A stretch of DNA of 64,000 bases, from the NCBI RefSeq assembly GCF_020150815.1, contig NZ_CP083723.1, positions 992,001-1,056,000 on the forward strand, written 5' to 3'. Under the pieces are notes generated by a model. The model was not told the origin of the DNA. It made no database searches and saw only the letters and a program-made list of their open reading frames with translations. The DNA is from Haloprofundus salilacus (GTDB lineage: Archaea; Halobacteriota; Halobacteria; Halobacteriales; Haloferacaceae). The first letter of the stretch is position 1; every line of letters starts with the position of its first letter. The position numbers and the translations under genes are program-made. Positions 1 to 8,231 of this stretch are shown one piece after another.

Positions 1-1
1 G

Positions 2-202
2 CTGCGCAACGTCGTCGTCGACAAGCACGACCAGGGCGCACTCTGGGGGTCACACCCCATCGTCGCGCTCGACGTGTGGGAGCACTCGTACTACTACGAC
101 TACGGACCGGCGCGCGGCGACTTCATCGACGCGTTCTTCGAGGTCGTCGACTGGGACGAACCCAGCGCACGCTACGAGCAGGCACTCAAACTGTTCGAGT
201 AA
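2..202 (+). CDS. sod: Superoxide dismutase (Fe/Mn), C-terminal part
   Basis: The window opens inside this gene; the last 66 codons and the TAA stop are present. The Fe/Mn superoxide dismutase metal-binding segment ALDVWEHSYYYDYG is intact, with the Asp and His ligands of the DVWEHxYY signature. The tail (FIDAFFEVVDWDEPSARYEQA) is typical of haloarchaeal Mn-SOD. The enzyme dismutates superoxide to H2O2 and O2 in the cytoplasm. The start codon lies outside the window. A T8 tract follows the stop by 17 nt, so the transcript probably ends there. The family call is firm; Mn versus Fe preference cannot be read from this fragment. Confidence 0.95.
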   Translation: MRNVVVDKHDQGALWGSHPIVALDVWEHSYYYDYGPARGDFIDAFFEVVDWDEPSARYEQALKLFE

Positions 203-219
203 GCCGACAACCCCGACAA

Positions 220-227
220 TTTTTTTT
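220..227 (+). terminator. Poly-T terminator after sod
   Basis: A run of eight T residues lies 17 nt after the sod stop codon, with no strong stem before it. Archaeal RNA polymerase terminates at such T tracts. The tract is also just downstream of the convergent minus-strand gene ending at 309, but its polarity fits sod. Confidence 0.6.
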
Positions 228-308
228 CGACGCGACCCGTGACCGACCAGGGAGAGACGTCGCAATCCGTGCCGGGAGCGGAGACGCCGGGTCGGTCGCC
301 GTCGACGG

Positions 309-725
309 TCAGTCACACGTGCTCGGCATGAACTCCTCGACGGGCGTCTGCTCGACGGCGGCGACGATCTCGTCGTGGAGTCGCGCGAAGTCGTGACCGC
401 CGTTCGGACGGTCGAAGCCGGCGAAGACGCCGACGCGGTGGTCGCAGTCGGCGAGAAAGGTTCGGAACTGTTCGGTGTGCTCGAAGCCGCGAACCGTGTA
501 GGCGTACTCGTCGGCGAACAGCGACTCGTACGTGTCCCGGGTGACGTAGCCGTAGCGCTCGTTGTCGACGAGCGCGTCGACGTCGAGCGTCGAGCGGTCG
601 TCCGCGACGTCCGAACGAACGTACAGCTGTTCGTGCGTCCACTGGTCGAACAACCACACGTCGCGAAGCGACTCGCCGCCGAACTGCCGAATCGCCGCGA
701 GGAGTCGCTCTGTCGCGTCGCTCAT
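309..725 (-). CDS. Conserved haloarchaeal protein of unknown function (possibly DUF7522-like)
   Basis: A 138-residue soluble protein starting MSDATERLLAAIRQFGGESL. The start was chosen because the acidic, well-formed N-terminus begins at this ATG; the longer frame upstream is basic and runs into AT-rich intergenic DNA. The sequence alternates helices with aromatic-rich strands (LRDVWLFDQW, ERYGYVTRDTYESLF) and has no signal peptide, membrane segment or catalytic motif. It resembles small haloarchaeal proteins that have a DUF number only, and the DUF7522 assignment is from memory. It converges on sod. Function unknown. Confidence 0.75.
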   Translation of the reverse strand: MSDATERLLAAIRQFGGESLRDVWLFDQWTHEQLYVRSDVADDRSTLDVDALVDNERYGYVTRDTYESLFADEYAYTVRGFEHTEQFRTFLADCDHRVGVFAGFDRPNGGHDFARLHDEIVAAVEQTPVEEFMPSTCD

Positions 726-828
726 ACGACCTCCATTCGTCGATGAGTGATAATCATTTTTGTGATAGATTGGACAGTTGTCAGACGTTTGTCGCACGTG
801 GTACCGTACTCAAGATGGTTTCTCCTCT

Positions 829-838
829 ATTATATAAT
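829..838. promoter_or_regulatory. Palindromic TATA-like element ATTATATAAT
   Basis: A perfect 10-bp A/T palindrome in the divergent gap between the unknown gene starting at 725 and the gene at 933. It lies about 95-105 bp from each start codon, too far for a leaderless start. It could direct a longer leader or a small RNA in either direction. The gene at 933 has its own box (TTTACG near 902), 29 nt before the ATG. Confidence 0.35.
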
Positions 839-932
839 CAACACGTAGTACACAATAAAATCGTGTGCCGGTCGGATTGTACGTCGCTGCGCGACCGCAG
901 GAGTTTACGACGGGGCGGGCGTATCTGGATCC

Positions 933-1211
933 ATGCCACGACCGAAATCGGAGTTCGAAGAACTGTTCCCGTGTGACTTCTACACGCCCGAGGAACTGTT
1001 GGACGCCGACCAAATGTACACCGTCTACGAGATCGCCCGCCTCCTTCAGGGACTAGACGCCGACGCCGAAATCGACGAGGGAGTCGAGGATATCCTCCTC
1101 GACTGGGCGATTCCGTGGATAATGCGGAACTCCGACGAGATGGTCGTCGCCGAACCGCCCAGCGACGAGGAACCCGGCTACTACGGGTTGCGAGACGACG
1201 GGGACGACTGA
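933..1211 (+). CDS. Small acidic haloarchaeal protein, DUF5827-like
   Basis: A 92-residue protein (MPRPKSEFEELFPCDFYTPEELLDADQ...). It is strongly acidic, with one Cys, no signal peptide and no membrane segment, and it ends in an Asp-rich tail. The N-terminal pattern PKSEFEELFPCDFYTPEELL is one I associate with the haloarchaeal DUF5827 family, which has no assigned function. The stop is 3 nt before the start of the ATPase at 1215, so the two are probably co-transcribed. A TTTACG box about 29 nt upstream suggests a leaderless transcript. Confidence 0.75.
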   Translation: MPRPKSEFEELFPCDFYTPEELLDADQMYTVYEIARLLQGLDADAEIDEGVEDILLDWAIPWIMRNSDEMVVAEPPSDEEPGYYGLRDDGDD

Positions 1212-1214
1212 CGG

Positions 1215-2054
1215 ATGCGACTGCTCGTCGCCGGCGGTGACCGCGTCAACGCCGGAAAGACGACGTTCTCGGTCGGGTTGCTCGCCTCGCTTCGGCGCAA
1301 CGGCCGCGCGCCGGTCGGCTTCAAACCCCGTGCGGGCAATGACTACTGGTTCGACCACGACGACTACCGTGTTGCCGTCGACGCCGGGCGACTGTACGGG
1401 AAGGACGCCCGGAAACTCGCGGCGGCGAGCGTGGGCGACGTCGACCCCGAAACGATAAACCCGGTTCACCGCCTCTGGCGGCCGACGCCTGGCCGAACCG
1501 GCCTGCTCGGCGAGAGCGGCCGAACGTTTCTAGTCGACCGGGTGACCGGCGAGAGCGGCCCCGAGTTCGTCGTCAATGCGGTGGCGGAGGCCGAGGGACT
1601 ACTCCCGGAGTCGATGAGCGATTCGCTGCCGCTCAGTGGCGCCGTTCGCGTCGAGTCTGTCCCCGAGTTCAACGAGGTGATGCGCGAGCGGTACGTACCC
1701 GCGGCCGAGCGTCTCGCACGGCGCGTCACGGCGACGGAGACGAGCGTCGCCGAGTCGTACGCGGACATCGCAGTCCCGCTCTCGGACGTGACGTTCGACG
1801 CAGTCGCCGTCGTCGACCCGGGCCGAGCGCGCATCTACGATGGCGAGCGATACCTAAAGGCCCGCGACGTCGCCAGCGGCGGGCCGCACGAGGGTCAACT
1901 CGAAGAGTACGTCGATAGTATCGTCGAGATGATAGATCCGCTGGCGACGGTCGACTTACGGGCGCTCGGGAGCGCTGTCCGCGGGGACCCCGACCGGGTC
2001 GCCGACGCCTACGCCGAGGCGTACGGCGCGCTGGTCGACGCGGCGGAAAACTGA
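1215..2054 (+). CDS. P-loop ATPase of unknown role
   Basis: A 279-residue cytoplasmic protein with an N-terminal Walker A-like loop GGDRVNAGKTT (residues 7-17) directly after the first beta strand, as in Mrp/MinD- and dethiobiotin-synthetase-like P-loop proteins. Further conserved-looking segments are GFKPRAGNDYWFDHDDY (near 35-51), DPETINPVHRLWRP and a late VVDPGRARIYDGERYLKA. The K-P-R-A-x-N-D-x-W stretch resembles the substrate loop of cobyrinate/dethiobiotin-type amidation enzymes, but no biosynthetic partner lies nearby, so the substrate is unknown. It is probably an operon with the small gene 3 nt upstream. Haloarchaeal orthologs are usually annotated only as ATPase. Confidence 0.75.
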   Translation: MRLLVAGGDRVNAGKTTFSVGLLASLRRNGRAPVGFKPRAGNDYWFDHDDYRVAVDAGRLYGKDARKLAAASVGDVDPETINPVHRLWRPTPGRTGLLGESGRTFLVDRVTGESGPEFVVNAVAEAEGLLPESMSDSLPLSGAVRVESVPEFNEVMRERYVPAAERLARRVTATETSVAESYADIAVPLSDVTFDAVAVVDPGRARIYDGERYLKARDVASGGPHEGQLEEYVDSIVEMIDPLATVDLRALGSAVRGDPDRVADAYAEAYGALVDAAEN

Positions 2055-2068
2055 CCCACGCATCGCTC

Positions 2069-2647
2069 CTACCCGAGTCTCGCGGCGCGAGCGGCCATCT
2101 CGACGTGGTCGTACGGTCGGCGAGTGACGCTCGGTCCGTGACCGACATGCATCGCCGCGAGCGAGACGTCGACGCGGGCGAGAACGCGGTCGATGCTCTC
2201 GACCAGCCGTTCCCGATTCCCTTCCGGCAGGTCAGTCCGCCCGAACCCACCGTTCTGGAAGACGAGGTCGCCCGCGAACAACACGCCGGGGTCGGCCGAG
2301 TAGAAGCAGAGGTGGTCGTTCTTGTGTCCGGGCGTGTGGAGGGCGACGTACTCCTCGTCGCCGAGTTGCACGCTCGACTCGTCCGCGATCTCGTTGTCGA
2401 CGGCCGGTTGGTCGGGGTCGAACCCCCACGTCTCCGCGTCGAAGGCGTCGCGGACGGCGTTGACGTTGCCGACGTGGTCCGGGTGGGTGTGAGTGAGGAC
2501 GACGGCGTCGAGCGTTTCGACGTGCTCGCCAATTTTCGGCACGACGTCGAAGTTCGCACCGGTGTCGACGAGGACGGTTCGTTCGCCGTCGACGAGAAAC
2601 GCGTTGCTCGTGAAGGCGGAGATGCCCTGTGCGAGGTTCCGAATCAT
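2069..2647 (-). CDS. MBL-fold metallo-hydrolase
   Basis: A 192-residue metallo-beta-lactamase-fold enzyme. It has the HTHPDH motif (H53, H55, D57, H58), a third metal His in HTPGHKNDH (H108), the bridging Asp in FAGDLVF (D127) and a final His in HVGHGP (H170), so the binuclear metal site is complete. Start chosen at MIRNLAQGISAFTSNAF, since the beta strands of the fold begin immediately; upstream sequence is basic. The family is close to glyoxalase II-like haloarchaeal hydrolases that act on thioesters, but the substrate cannot be told. It converges on the ATPase gene (14-nt gap) and diverges from thyX. Confidence 0.88.
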   Translation of the reverse strand: MIRNLAQGISAFTSNAFLVDGERTVLVDTGANFDVVPKIGEHVETLDAVVLTHTHPDHVGNVNAVRDAFDAETWGFDPDQPAVDNEIADESSVQLGDEEYVALHTPGHKNDHLCFYSADPGVLFAGDLVFQNGGFGRTDLPEGNRERLVESIDRVLARVDVSLAAMHVGHGPSVTRRPYDHVEMAARAARLG

Positions 2648-2756
2648 ACGACCGATTCGCGCGGGGAGAACTCGACTCCATCGGTCCGCCACGAGAGCGA
2701 TCGACCGCCGGCGTCAAAGAGAGTCTTTTTGCGCCCCGAGTCACCTCACCTCCGAT

Positions 2757-3500
2757 ATGGACGTACGCCTGCTCGAAGCCACGCCGAATCCCGAGAAACT
2801 CGTCTGCAAGGGCGCGAGAAACGACTACTCCGCCGGATTCGTCGGTAGTCAGTCGTTCGAGGAGACGATGGAGACCGTCGACGGCGACAGCCAGCGGGAG
2901 AAGATGGAGACGCTCATCGGCCATCTGCTCAGCCACGGCCACTTCGGGCCGTTCGAGCATCCGCAAGCCACGTTCGCCATCGAGGGCGTCAGTCGGTCCT
3001 GCATGGCCCAGATCACGCGGCATCGACACGTGAGCTTCGACGTGCAGTCGATGCGCTACGTCTCCTTCGACGACGTCGACCCCGAGGACGTGGCCGCGGG
3101 CGAGATGGTCGTCACGCCGCCGTCGGCGTCGGACCCCAACTGGGTCGGCCGCAACCAGAAGACCGGCGCGGTCGACGAGGAAACCGTCGAGAAGCGAAAG
3201 GAGGTGTTCCGCGAGTCGGTCAGTCGCTCGGTCGCCGACTACCAGGAACTGCTGGACCTCGGGATGCCGCCGGAGGACGCTCGGTTCGTGCTTCCGATCG
3301 GCACGGAGGTCAACATCGTGATGTCGATGAACGTCCGGATGCTGATGCACGTCGCCGACATGCGCGCCGCCGCCGACGCGCAGTGGGAAATTCGAGAACT
3401 CACCGAGTCGGTGCTGGAGCTCGCCGAGGAGTGGTGTCCCATCACGTTCGCTCACTACAACGAGAAGATGCGCAACCGGAAGAACCGCCTCGCACCGTAA
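2757..3500 (+). CDS. thyX: FAD-dependent thymidylate synthase ThyX
   Basis: A 247-residue flavin-dependent thymidylate synthase, which makes dTMP from dUMP using methylene-tetrahydrofolate and NAD(P)H. The diagnostic ThyX motif RHRHVSFDVQSMR (RHRx7S, residues 88-100) is intact, and GPFEHPQATFAIEGVSR precedes it as in the family. The ATG at 2757 gives the expected N-terminus; the longer upstream frame is an artefact. DHFR follows after 6 nt. ThyX does not oxidise folate to dihydrofolate, so a coupled DHFR is not strictly required; the pairing is noted in the findings. Confidence 0.95.
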   Translation: MDVRLLEATPNPEKLVCKGARNDYSAGFVGSQSFEETMETVDGDSQREKMETLIGHLLSHGHFGPFEHPQATFAIEGVSRSCMAQITRHRHVSFDVQSMRYVSFDDVDPEDVAAGEMVVTPPSASDPNWVGRNQKTGAVDEETVEKRKEVFRESVSRSVADYQELLDLGMPPEDARFVLPIGTEVNIVMSMNVRMLMHVADMRAAADAQWEIRELTESVLELAEEWCPITFAHYNEKMRNRKNRLAP

Positions 3501-3506
3501 CCGGGG

Positions 3507-4082
3507 ATGGAACTCGCGCTCATCGCCGCCGTCGCCGACAACGGCGTTATCGGCGTCGACGGCGACATGCCGTGGCACTACCCCGAGGACCTCCAGCACT
3601 TCAAGGAGACGACGACCGGCCACCCCGTCATCATGGGCCGGCGGACGTACGAGAGCATCGCCCGACAGCTCGACGGTCCGCTGCCGGGACGGACGAACGT
3701 CGTGCTGAGCAGGGGCGAGATGGATCTCCCCGAAGGCGCGGTTCACGCGGACTCGATAGACGCCGCGCTGACGGCGGCGCGCGAGGCCGTCGACGAGAGA
3801 GACGCGGTCGGCGGCGATGGAGACGGCGAAAGCGACGAGGGTGACGGGCGCGAGGAGGACGCCGAGGGGGACGGGAACGACGGAACCGTCTTCGTCGTCG
3901 GCGGGGCGACGGTGTACGAGCAGTTCATCCCGTGCGCCGACCGACTCGTGTTGACCAAGATACACGAGTCGGTTGAGGGCGACACCGAGTTCCCGACGTT
4001 CGACCGCGACTCGTGGGTCGAAGTCGAACGCGACGAACGCGGCGAGTTCGACTTCGTCGAGTACCGCCGTCGCGAGTCGTAA
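3507..4082 (+). CDS. folA: Dihydrofolate reductase with acidic insertion
   Basis: A 191-residue DHFR, which reduces dihydrofolate to tetrahydrofolate with NADPH. It shows the family marks AAVADNGVIGVDGDMPWHYPEDL (active-site Trp and Glu region, residues 7-29), GHPVIMGRRTYES (NADPH-binding region) and VFVVGGATVYEQF with the conserved Gly-Gly (residues 128-140). About 28 residues near 98-125, almost entirely Gly, Asp and Glu, sit just before that strand and make it longer than the usual 160-165 residues. Start is 6 nt after the thyX stop, so the pair forms an operon. Confidence 0.93.
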   Translation: MELALIAAVADNGVIGVDGDMPWHYPEDLQHFKETTTGHPVIMGRRTYESIARQLDGPLPGRTNVVLSRGEMDLPEGAVHADSIDAALTAAREAVDERDAVGGDGDGESDEGDGREEDAEGDGNDGTVFVVGGATVYEQFIPCADRLVLTKIHESVEGDTEFPTFDRDSWVEVERDERGEFDFVEYRRRES

Positions 4083-4209
4083 TCGGGAGAACGTACCGCT
4101 CGCGCGTGTTTGCGCACCCTTGCGAACCTGAGAGTTCGGGCAGGCGGTGATATCGGCTAAAATTCGTCTTAGCGAGAGTTTTTCCGGGCGGGCCTCGTAG
4201 ACGGGTCCG

Positions 4210-4263
4210 ATGACCGGCAGCGTCCTCGCACGGACTAGTCGAATCGGCGGTGATGGTCGATGA
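4210..4263 (+). CDS. Possible 17-codon leader ORF before psmA
   Basis: A short frame with ATG at 4210 and TGA at 4261-4263; the TGA overlaps the proteasome ATG at 4260 as ATGA. It has three Arg residues and no recognisable motif. Such overlaps allow termination-reinitiation coupling in archaea. A TATA-like ctaaaat box lies near 4155-4162, so this frame could be inside the transcript leader. It may equally be chance. Confidence 0.25.
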   Translation: MTGSVLARTSRIGGDGR

Positions 4264-4994
4264 ACAACTCGAATCAGCAAGCGTACGACCGGGGCACCTC
4301 GCTGTACTCCCCGGACGGCCGAATCTATCAGGTTGAGTACGCGCGCGAGGCGGTCAAGCGCGGCGCGCCCGTGGTAGGCGTCCGCGCGGCGGACGGCGTC
4401 GTACTCGCCGCCCGGACCCGTTCGAGTTCGCCACTGATGGTCACCGAGAGCATCGAGAAACTCCACAAGGTCGACAACCACGTCGGCGCGGCCAGCGCCG
4501 GCCACGTCGCCGACGCCCGGCGCCTCGTCGACTACGCCCGACGGGAGGCGCAGGTCAACCGCCTCCGCTACGGCGAACCGGCGGGCGTGGAGGGACTCAC
4601 GAAGGAAGTCACCGACTTCATCCAGGAGAACACCCAGCGCGGTGGCACGCGGCCGTTCGGCGCGGCGCTGCTCGTCGCCGGCGTCGACACCAGCGGTCCA
4701 CGCCTGTTCGAGACGGACCCCTCGGGCACGCCCCACGAGTGGAAAGCCGTCGCCATCGGCGGCGAGAGCGCGACCATCCGCGAGTATCTCGAAGAGGCGT
4801 ACGACCCCGAGATGAGCGTCGACGACGGGGTGACGCTCGCCGTCGAGGCGCTGCTCGAAGGCGCGAAAGACGACGACATCGACGCCGAGAGCGTCAGCAT
4901 CTCGACGGTCGACGAGTCGGGGCACCGCACCTACGACACCGACGAGATCGCTACCATCATCGACGGCATCGACACCGGTAGCGACGACGAGTAA
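4260..4994 (+). CDS. psmA: Proteasome subunit alpha
   Basis: A 244-residue alpha subunit of the archaeal 20S proteasome. The N-terminal signature YDRGTSLYSPDGRIYQVEYAREAVKRG (residues 9-35) is the alpha-type pattern, including the gate-forming N-terminal helix and the YDR motif. Unlike beta subunits it has no propeptide or catalytic Thr. The C-terminus is acidic (DTGSDDE). Haloarchaea often carry two alpha subunits, so this could be alpha1 or alpha2. It is transcribed alone after a 177-bp gap containing a TATA-like box and a short leader frame. The subunit forms the outer rings and docks PAN/Cdc48-type ATPases. Confidence 0.95.
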   Translation: MNNSNQQAYDRGTSLYSPDGRIYQVEYAREAVKRGAPVVGVRAADGVVLAARTRSSSPLMVTESIEKLHKVDNHVGAASAGHVADARRLVDYARREAQVNRLRYGEPAGVEGLTKEVTDFIQENTQRGGTRPFGAALLVAGVDTSGPRLFETDPSGTPHEWKAVAIGGESATIREYLEEAYDPEMSVDDGVTLAVEALLEGAKDDDIDAESVSISTVDESGHRTYDTDEIATIIDGIDTGSDDE

Positions 4995-5061
4995 CTCGCA
5001 AGACAACCCTCGTCACCGCCGACCACGACTGTTTTTGCGGACGGTCGGCGAACGGTCGGCG

Positions 5062-5871
5062 ATGGCGACGCTTCGTCGAATCTTCGTCTACCCGATCAAG
5101 TCGCTCGACGCGCAGGCGGTCGACACCGCGCGCATCGTCGAGAACGGCGGTCTCGACGGCGACCGGCAGTTCGCACTGTTCGACGCCGACGGCCGGTACG
5201 TCAACGGCAAACGTAACCGCGACACGCACCGACTCCGCTCGGCGGTCGACTTCGAACGCGAGGCTGTTCGTCTCGAACCGCCCGAAGGCGAGGCCCGGAC
5301 GTTCACCCTCGACGACGACGAACTCACCGACTGGCTCTCGTCGTACTTCGGCGAACCCGTCACGTTAGAGCGCGAGCGCGCGGGCGGGTTCCCCGACGAC
5401 ACCGACGCGTCGGGACCGACGATCATCTCGACGGCGACGATCCGGGAACTCGCGTCGTGGTACCCCGACATCGACGCCGAGAGCATGCGCCGCCGCCTCC
5501 GGCCTAACCTCGAAATCGGCGGCGTTCCGCCCTTCTGGGAGGACCGCCTCTTCGCGGGTCGCGACGAAGTCGTCGAGTTCACCGTCGGCGACGCGGACGG
5601 CGACTCCGATGACGGGATCGCGTTCGACGGCGTCAACCCGTGTCAGCGCTGCGTCGTCCCCTCGCGCGACCCCGACACCGGCGAGGAGTACGACGGCTTT
5701 CGCGAACGGTTCGTCGAGAAGCGCCGCGAGACGATACCCGAGTGGAGCGGCGGCGACTGGTTCGATCACCACTTCCGGGTGATGGTCAACACCCGCGTCG
5801 ACGAGGCCGACTGGGGAGAGACGCTCTCGGTCGGCGACGAACTGGAGATACGCGGGACGGAACCCGCGTAA
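5062..5871 (+). CDS. MOSC domain protein (molybdenum-cofactor-related)
   Basis: A 269-residue protein with an N-terminal MOSC beta-barrel domain (MATLRRIFVYPIKSLDAQAVDTARI...GLDGDRQFALFDADGRYVNGKR) followed by a C-terminal MOSC domain carrying the conserved Cys segment GVNPCQRCVVPSRD and a final LSVGDELEI strand. This architecture matches the YcbX/mARC-type family, which binds molybdenum cofactor and reduces N-hydroxylated compounds, or carries sulfur. No redox partner domain is fused. Start chosen at ATG 5062, where the VYPIKS strand of the family follows. The gene stands alone; the SDR gene converges on it 12 nt after the stop. Confidence 0.9.
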   Translation: MATLRRIFVYPIKSLDAQAVDTARIVENGGLDGDRQFALFDADGRYVNGKRNRDTHRLRSAVDFEREAVRLEPPEGEARTFTLDDDELTDWLSSYFGEPVTLERERAGGFPDDTDASGPTIISTATIRELASWYPDIDAESMRRRLRPNLEIGGVPPFWEDRLFAGRDEVVEFTVGDADGDSDDGIAFDGVNPCQRCVVPSRDPDTGEEYDGFRERFVEKRRETIPEWSGGDWFDHHFRVMVNTRVDEADWGETLSVGDELEIRGTEPA

Positions 5872-5883
5872 CCTCGAACCGAA

Positions 5884-6618
5884 CTACCACCCCGAGAACT
5901 TGTCTCGCCTGTAGAGGTCGAGTTCGCTCACCGTGGAGTTCGTCTGCTTCGCGGCAAAGGCGATGGCGTCGGCGATCTCCTCCGGTTCGGTCACCTCGCC
6001 GGGGTCAAATCGGTCCTCGAACGCCTCGTCAATCTCCGAACCGAACTCGGTTCTGACCTCGGTGGGGTTGACGACGCTGATTCCGACGCCGTCCTCGCCG
6101 ACGGCCGCTTCGACGCTGTGAGCGAATCCACGGAGCCACCACTTCGTCGCCGCGTACACCGGGTTGGCGGGACGCGGGAACTTTCCGGCGAAACTGCCGA
6201 CGAAGATGAGGTTCCCGGTCGTCTCGCGGAGGTGCGGAAGCACTGCGCGCGTGGTGAAGAACGCCCCGTCGACGTTCGTGTCCATCATCGTCCGGTACTC
6301 CTCGGTGGAGATGTCGACGCCGGAGCCGCGCCCCAAACCGGCGTTGACGACGGTGATATCCAGTTTCCCGAACCGATCAACGGTGTCGGCGACGACGGAT
6401 TCGACCGCCTCCTCCTCTCGAACGTCCGCCGGGACGACGAGCGTCTCGACGCCGTAGTCGGCTTCGAGTTCGTCGGCGAGTTCGGTGAGTCGCTCTTCGC
6501 GACGTGCGGAGAGCGCGACGTTCGCGCCGTCGGTCGCCAGCGCCCGCGCCGTCGATGCGCCGATTCCGGAACTCGCGCCCGTTACGAGCGCGATGCGGCC
6601 GGAGAGTTCGTCTGCCAT
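5884..6618 (-). CDS. Short-chain dehydrogenase/reductase
   Basis: A 244-residue classical SDR. It has the dinucleotide-binding TGASSGIG loop (residues 13-20), the NAG motif (92-94), catalytic Ser142 in VGSFAGKF, and Tyr155 and Lys159 in YAATK, so the catalytic triad is complete. Arg residues in the ALSARREER loop after the second strand suggest NADP preference. It is closest to YdfG-like NADP-dependent oxidoreductases acting on small hydroxy acids or aldehydes; the substrate is not deducible. It is transcribed divergently from the membrane beta-propeller gene at 6733. Confidence 0.9.
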   Translation of the reverse strand: MADELSGRIALVTGASSGIGASTARALATDGANVALSARREERLTELADELEADYGVETLVVPADVREEEAVESVVADTVDRFGKLDITVVNAGLGRGSGVDISTEEYRTMMDTNVDGAFFTTRAVLPHLRETTGNLIFVGSFAGKFPRPANPVYAATKWWLRGFAHSVEAAVGEDGVGISVVNPTEVRTEFGSEIDEAFEDRFDPGEVTEPEEIADAIAFAAKQTNSTVSELDLYRRDKFSGW

Positions 6619-6732
6619 ACGTACCGATTCTCGGGCGGTGACTTAGTTTCCGAGGCCGGTGCAAAAACGGGACGACGCTCTGCTCCACCGACGGCGACAA
6701 CGCTGATTGTGCTTCGTCGACTATCGGAACCC

Positions 6733-8118
6733 ATGTCGTCGAACGGGCGAATGCAGGACATCTCGAACTTCTACCGGGAGTACGCCCGCGGCGGTATCCA
6801 CGCCGCCAGCGCCGCCGCGATGACCGCGTTCGGCCTGCTCACCATCTACCACGAAGCGTTCGCCGTGTTGGCGCTGCTTTCGTACGTCGTTCCGGCGCTC
6901 TACATGTACGCCGAATGGGGAAGCGAGGACGGGCAGAAGACCGAGAACGGGGACGACCGGAGCACCGAGACTGGCCGTTCCGACCCCTCGGCGGCCGGGA
7001 GGCCGGCCGAGAAGCCGGAGGAGCGGGTCGACGGAGACGGGACGGGTGGCGGCGAGAGTCGCGGAGGCGATGGGATCGTCGGGACGCACGAGAGAGACGA
7101 GCGTAGCGACCATCTCACGGAAGACGAACGCAGCGAACCTCGATCGACGCCGGAGGGCGATGTCGGCTCAGTCGGCTCAGTCGGCGACGAGAGCGGTGTG
7201 AACGACGAGGAGTGGGTCGACGTCGACTCGCCCGTCGGCGTCGACTTCTCCGACGTGGTCGACGCCGAGGACGGGGTGTACGCGGTCGGAGAGGACGGCT
7301 ACGTTCTCGCACGGGCGAACGGCGAGTGGTCGGCAGTCCTCGAAGACGGTCCCGCGGCGCAGGGCGAGAACCTGACCGGCGTCGACGCCACCGACGACGG
7401 GCACGCCGTGTGGGTTGCGGGCGACGGAGGCGCGCTCGGCAGGGTCGACGCGGCGTCGACCCGACACACCGACCACTCCGCGCCCGACGGCGACACCAGC
7501 ACCCTGTCCGATATCGCCGTCGTCGGCGAGGCGGGAGCGGAGGTCGTCGTGTTGGTGAACGGGTCGGGGGAGGTGCGCCGCGGCGAGTACGACGGCGAAC
7601 GCGTGCGGTGGGAAGCCGCCGAAAAGCCCGGCAGCGGTTCGAGTTTTTCGGCCGTCGCGTTCGTAGACGACGGCCGGGGGTATCTCGCGGACACGAACGG
7701 ATCGGTGTTCCGGACGACCGACGGCGGCGAGACGTACGAGGAGCTCGGCATCGACGACGCCGGGACGCTGACCGCCGTCGAACCGGTGTCCGACAGAGCG
7801 TCGAACACCGAATCGTTCGTCACCGAGGACGACGGCACGGTCCACCGGTACGACGGAGCGCGGTGGACGCCAGTCCGCCCGACCGACGAAGGACTCTGGG
7901 CGATGGTCGTCGAAGGCGATTCGGACCGCGTCGTCGCGGTCGGCGAACACGGGACGGCGCTCGACGGCAACGACGGCGATTGGCAGCGCCGGGAGACGCC
8001 GACCGACGAGACGCTCCGCGGCGTCTGCGCCGCGACCGACCGGCAGGTCGCCGTCGGCGATGACGGGGCGATACTGGAACGACGGCGTGCGCGACTGACG
8101 ACGGAGCGTCCGCGCTGA
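6733..8118 (+). CDS. Membrane-anchored beta-propeller-like protein
   Basis: A 461-residue protein. An N-terminal segment contains two hydrophobic helices (AASAAAMTAFGLLTIYHEAF and VLALLSYVVPALYMYAEW, about residues 22-62). A long acidic, Gly/Glu/Asp-rich low-complexity linker (about 65-155) leads to a C-terminal domain of repeated strands of the type GVYAVGEDGYVLARANGEWSAV, GRGYLADTNGSVFRTTDGG and DRVVAVGEHGTALDGN. These are Ycf48/sialidase-like propeller blades; at least six are discernible. ATG 6733 is used because the frame extending upstream is antisense to the SDR gene. Role unknown; the propeller suggests protein or ligand binding at the membrane surface. Confidence 0.7.
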   Translation: MSSNGRMQDISNFYREYARGGIHAASAAAMTAFGLLTIYHEAFAVLALLSYVVPALYMYAEWGSEDGQKTENGDDRSTETGRSDPSAAGRPAEKPEERVDGDGTGGGESRGGDGIVGTHERDERSDHLTEDERSEPRSTPEGDVGSVGSVGDESGVNDEEWVDVDSPVGVDFSDVVDAEDGVYAVGEDGYVLARANGEWSAVLEDGPAAQGENLTGVDATDDGHAVWVAGDGGALGRVDAASTRHTDHSAPDGDTSTLSDIAVVGEAGAEVVVLVNGSGEVRRGEYDGERVRWEAAEKPGSGSSFSAVAFVDDGRGYLADTNGSVFRTTDGGETYEELGIDDAGTLTAVEPVSDRASNTESFVTEDDGTVHRYDGARWTPVRPTDEGLWAMVVEGDSDRVVAVGEHGTALDGNDGDWQRRETPTDETLRGVCAATDRQVAVGDDGAILERRRARLTTERPR

Positions 8119-8231
8119 CAGACGGGACCCGACGACCCGTCGCAGACTGCCGACACCGTCGCGGACGCCTGTCACCCGTCGCGGACTGCCGACACCACGC
8201 CTTTTAGGATACGAGCCACTAACTCCAGAGT

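Noticed and set aside
2232-5006. 924-codon minus-strand open frame
   Set aside because: Antisense shadow of thyX, DHFR and proteasome alpha; Arg/Val-rich composition unlike haloarchaeal proteins, while the plus-strand genes have firm family motifs.
6118-6732. N-terminal extension of the beta-propeller gene back to 6118
   Set aside because: It would lie entirely antisense to the SDR gene and has shadow composition; ATG 6733 starts just before the membrane helices.
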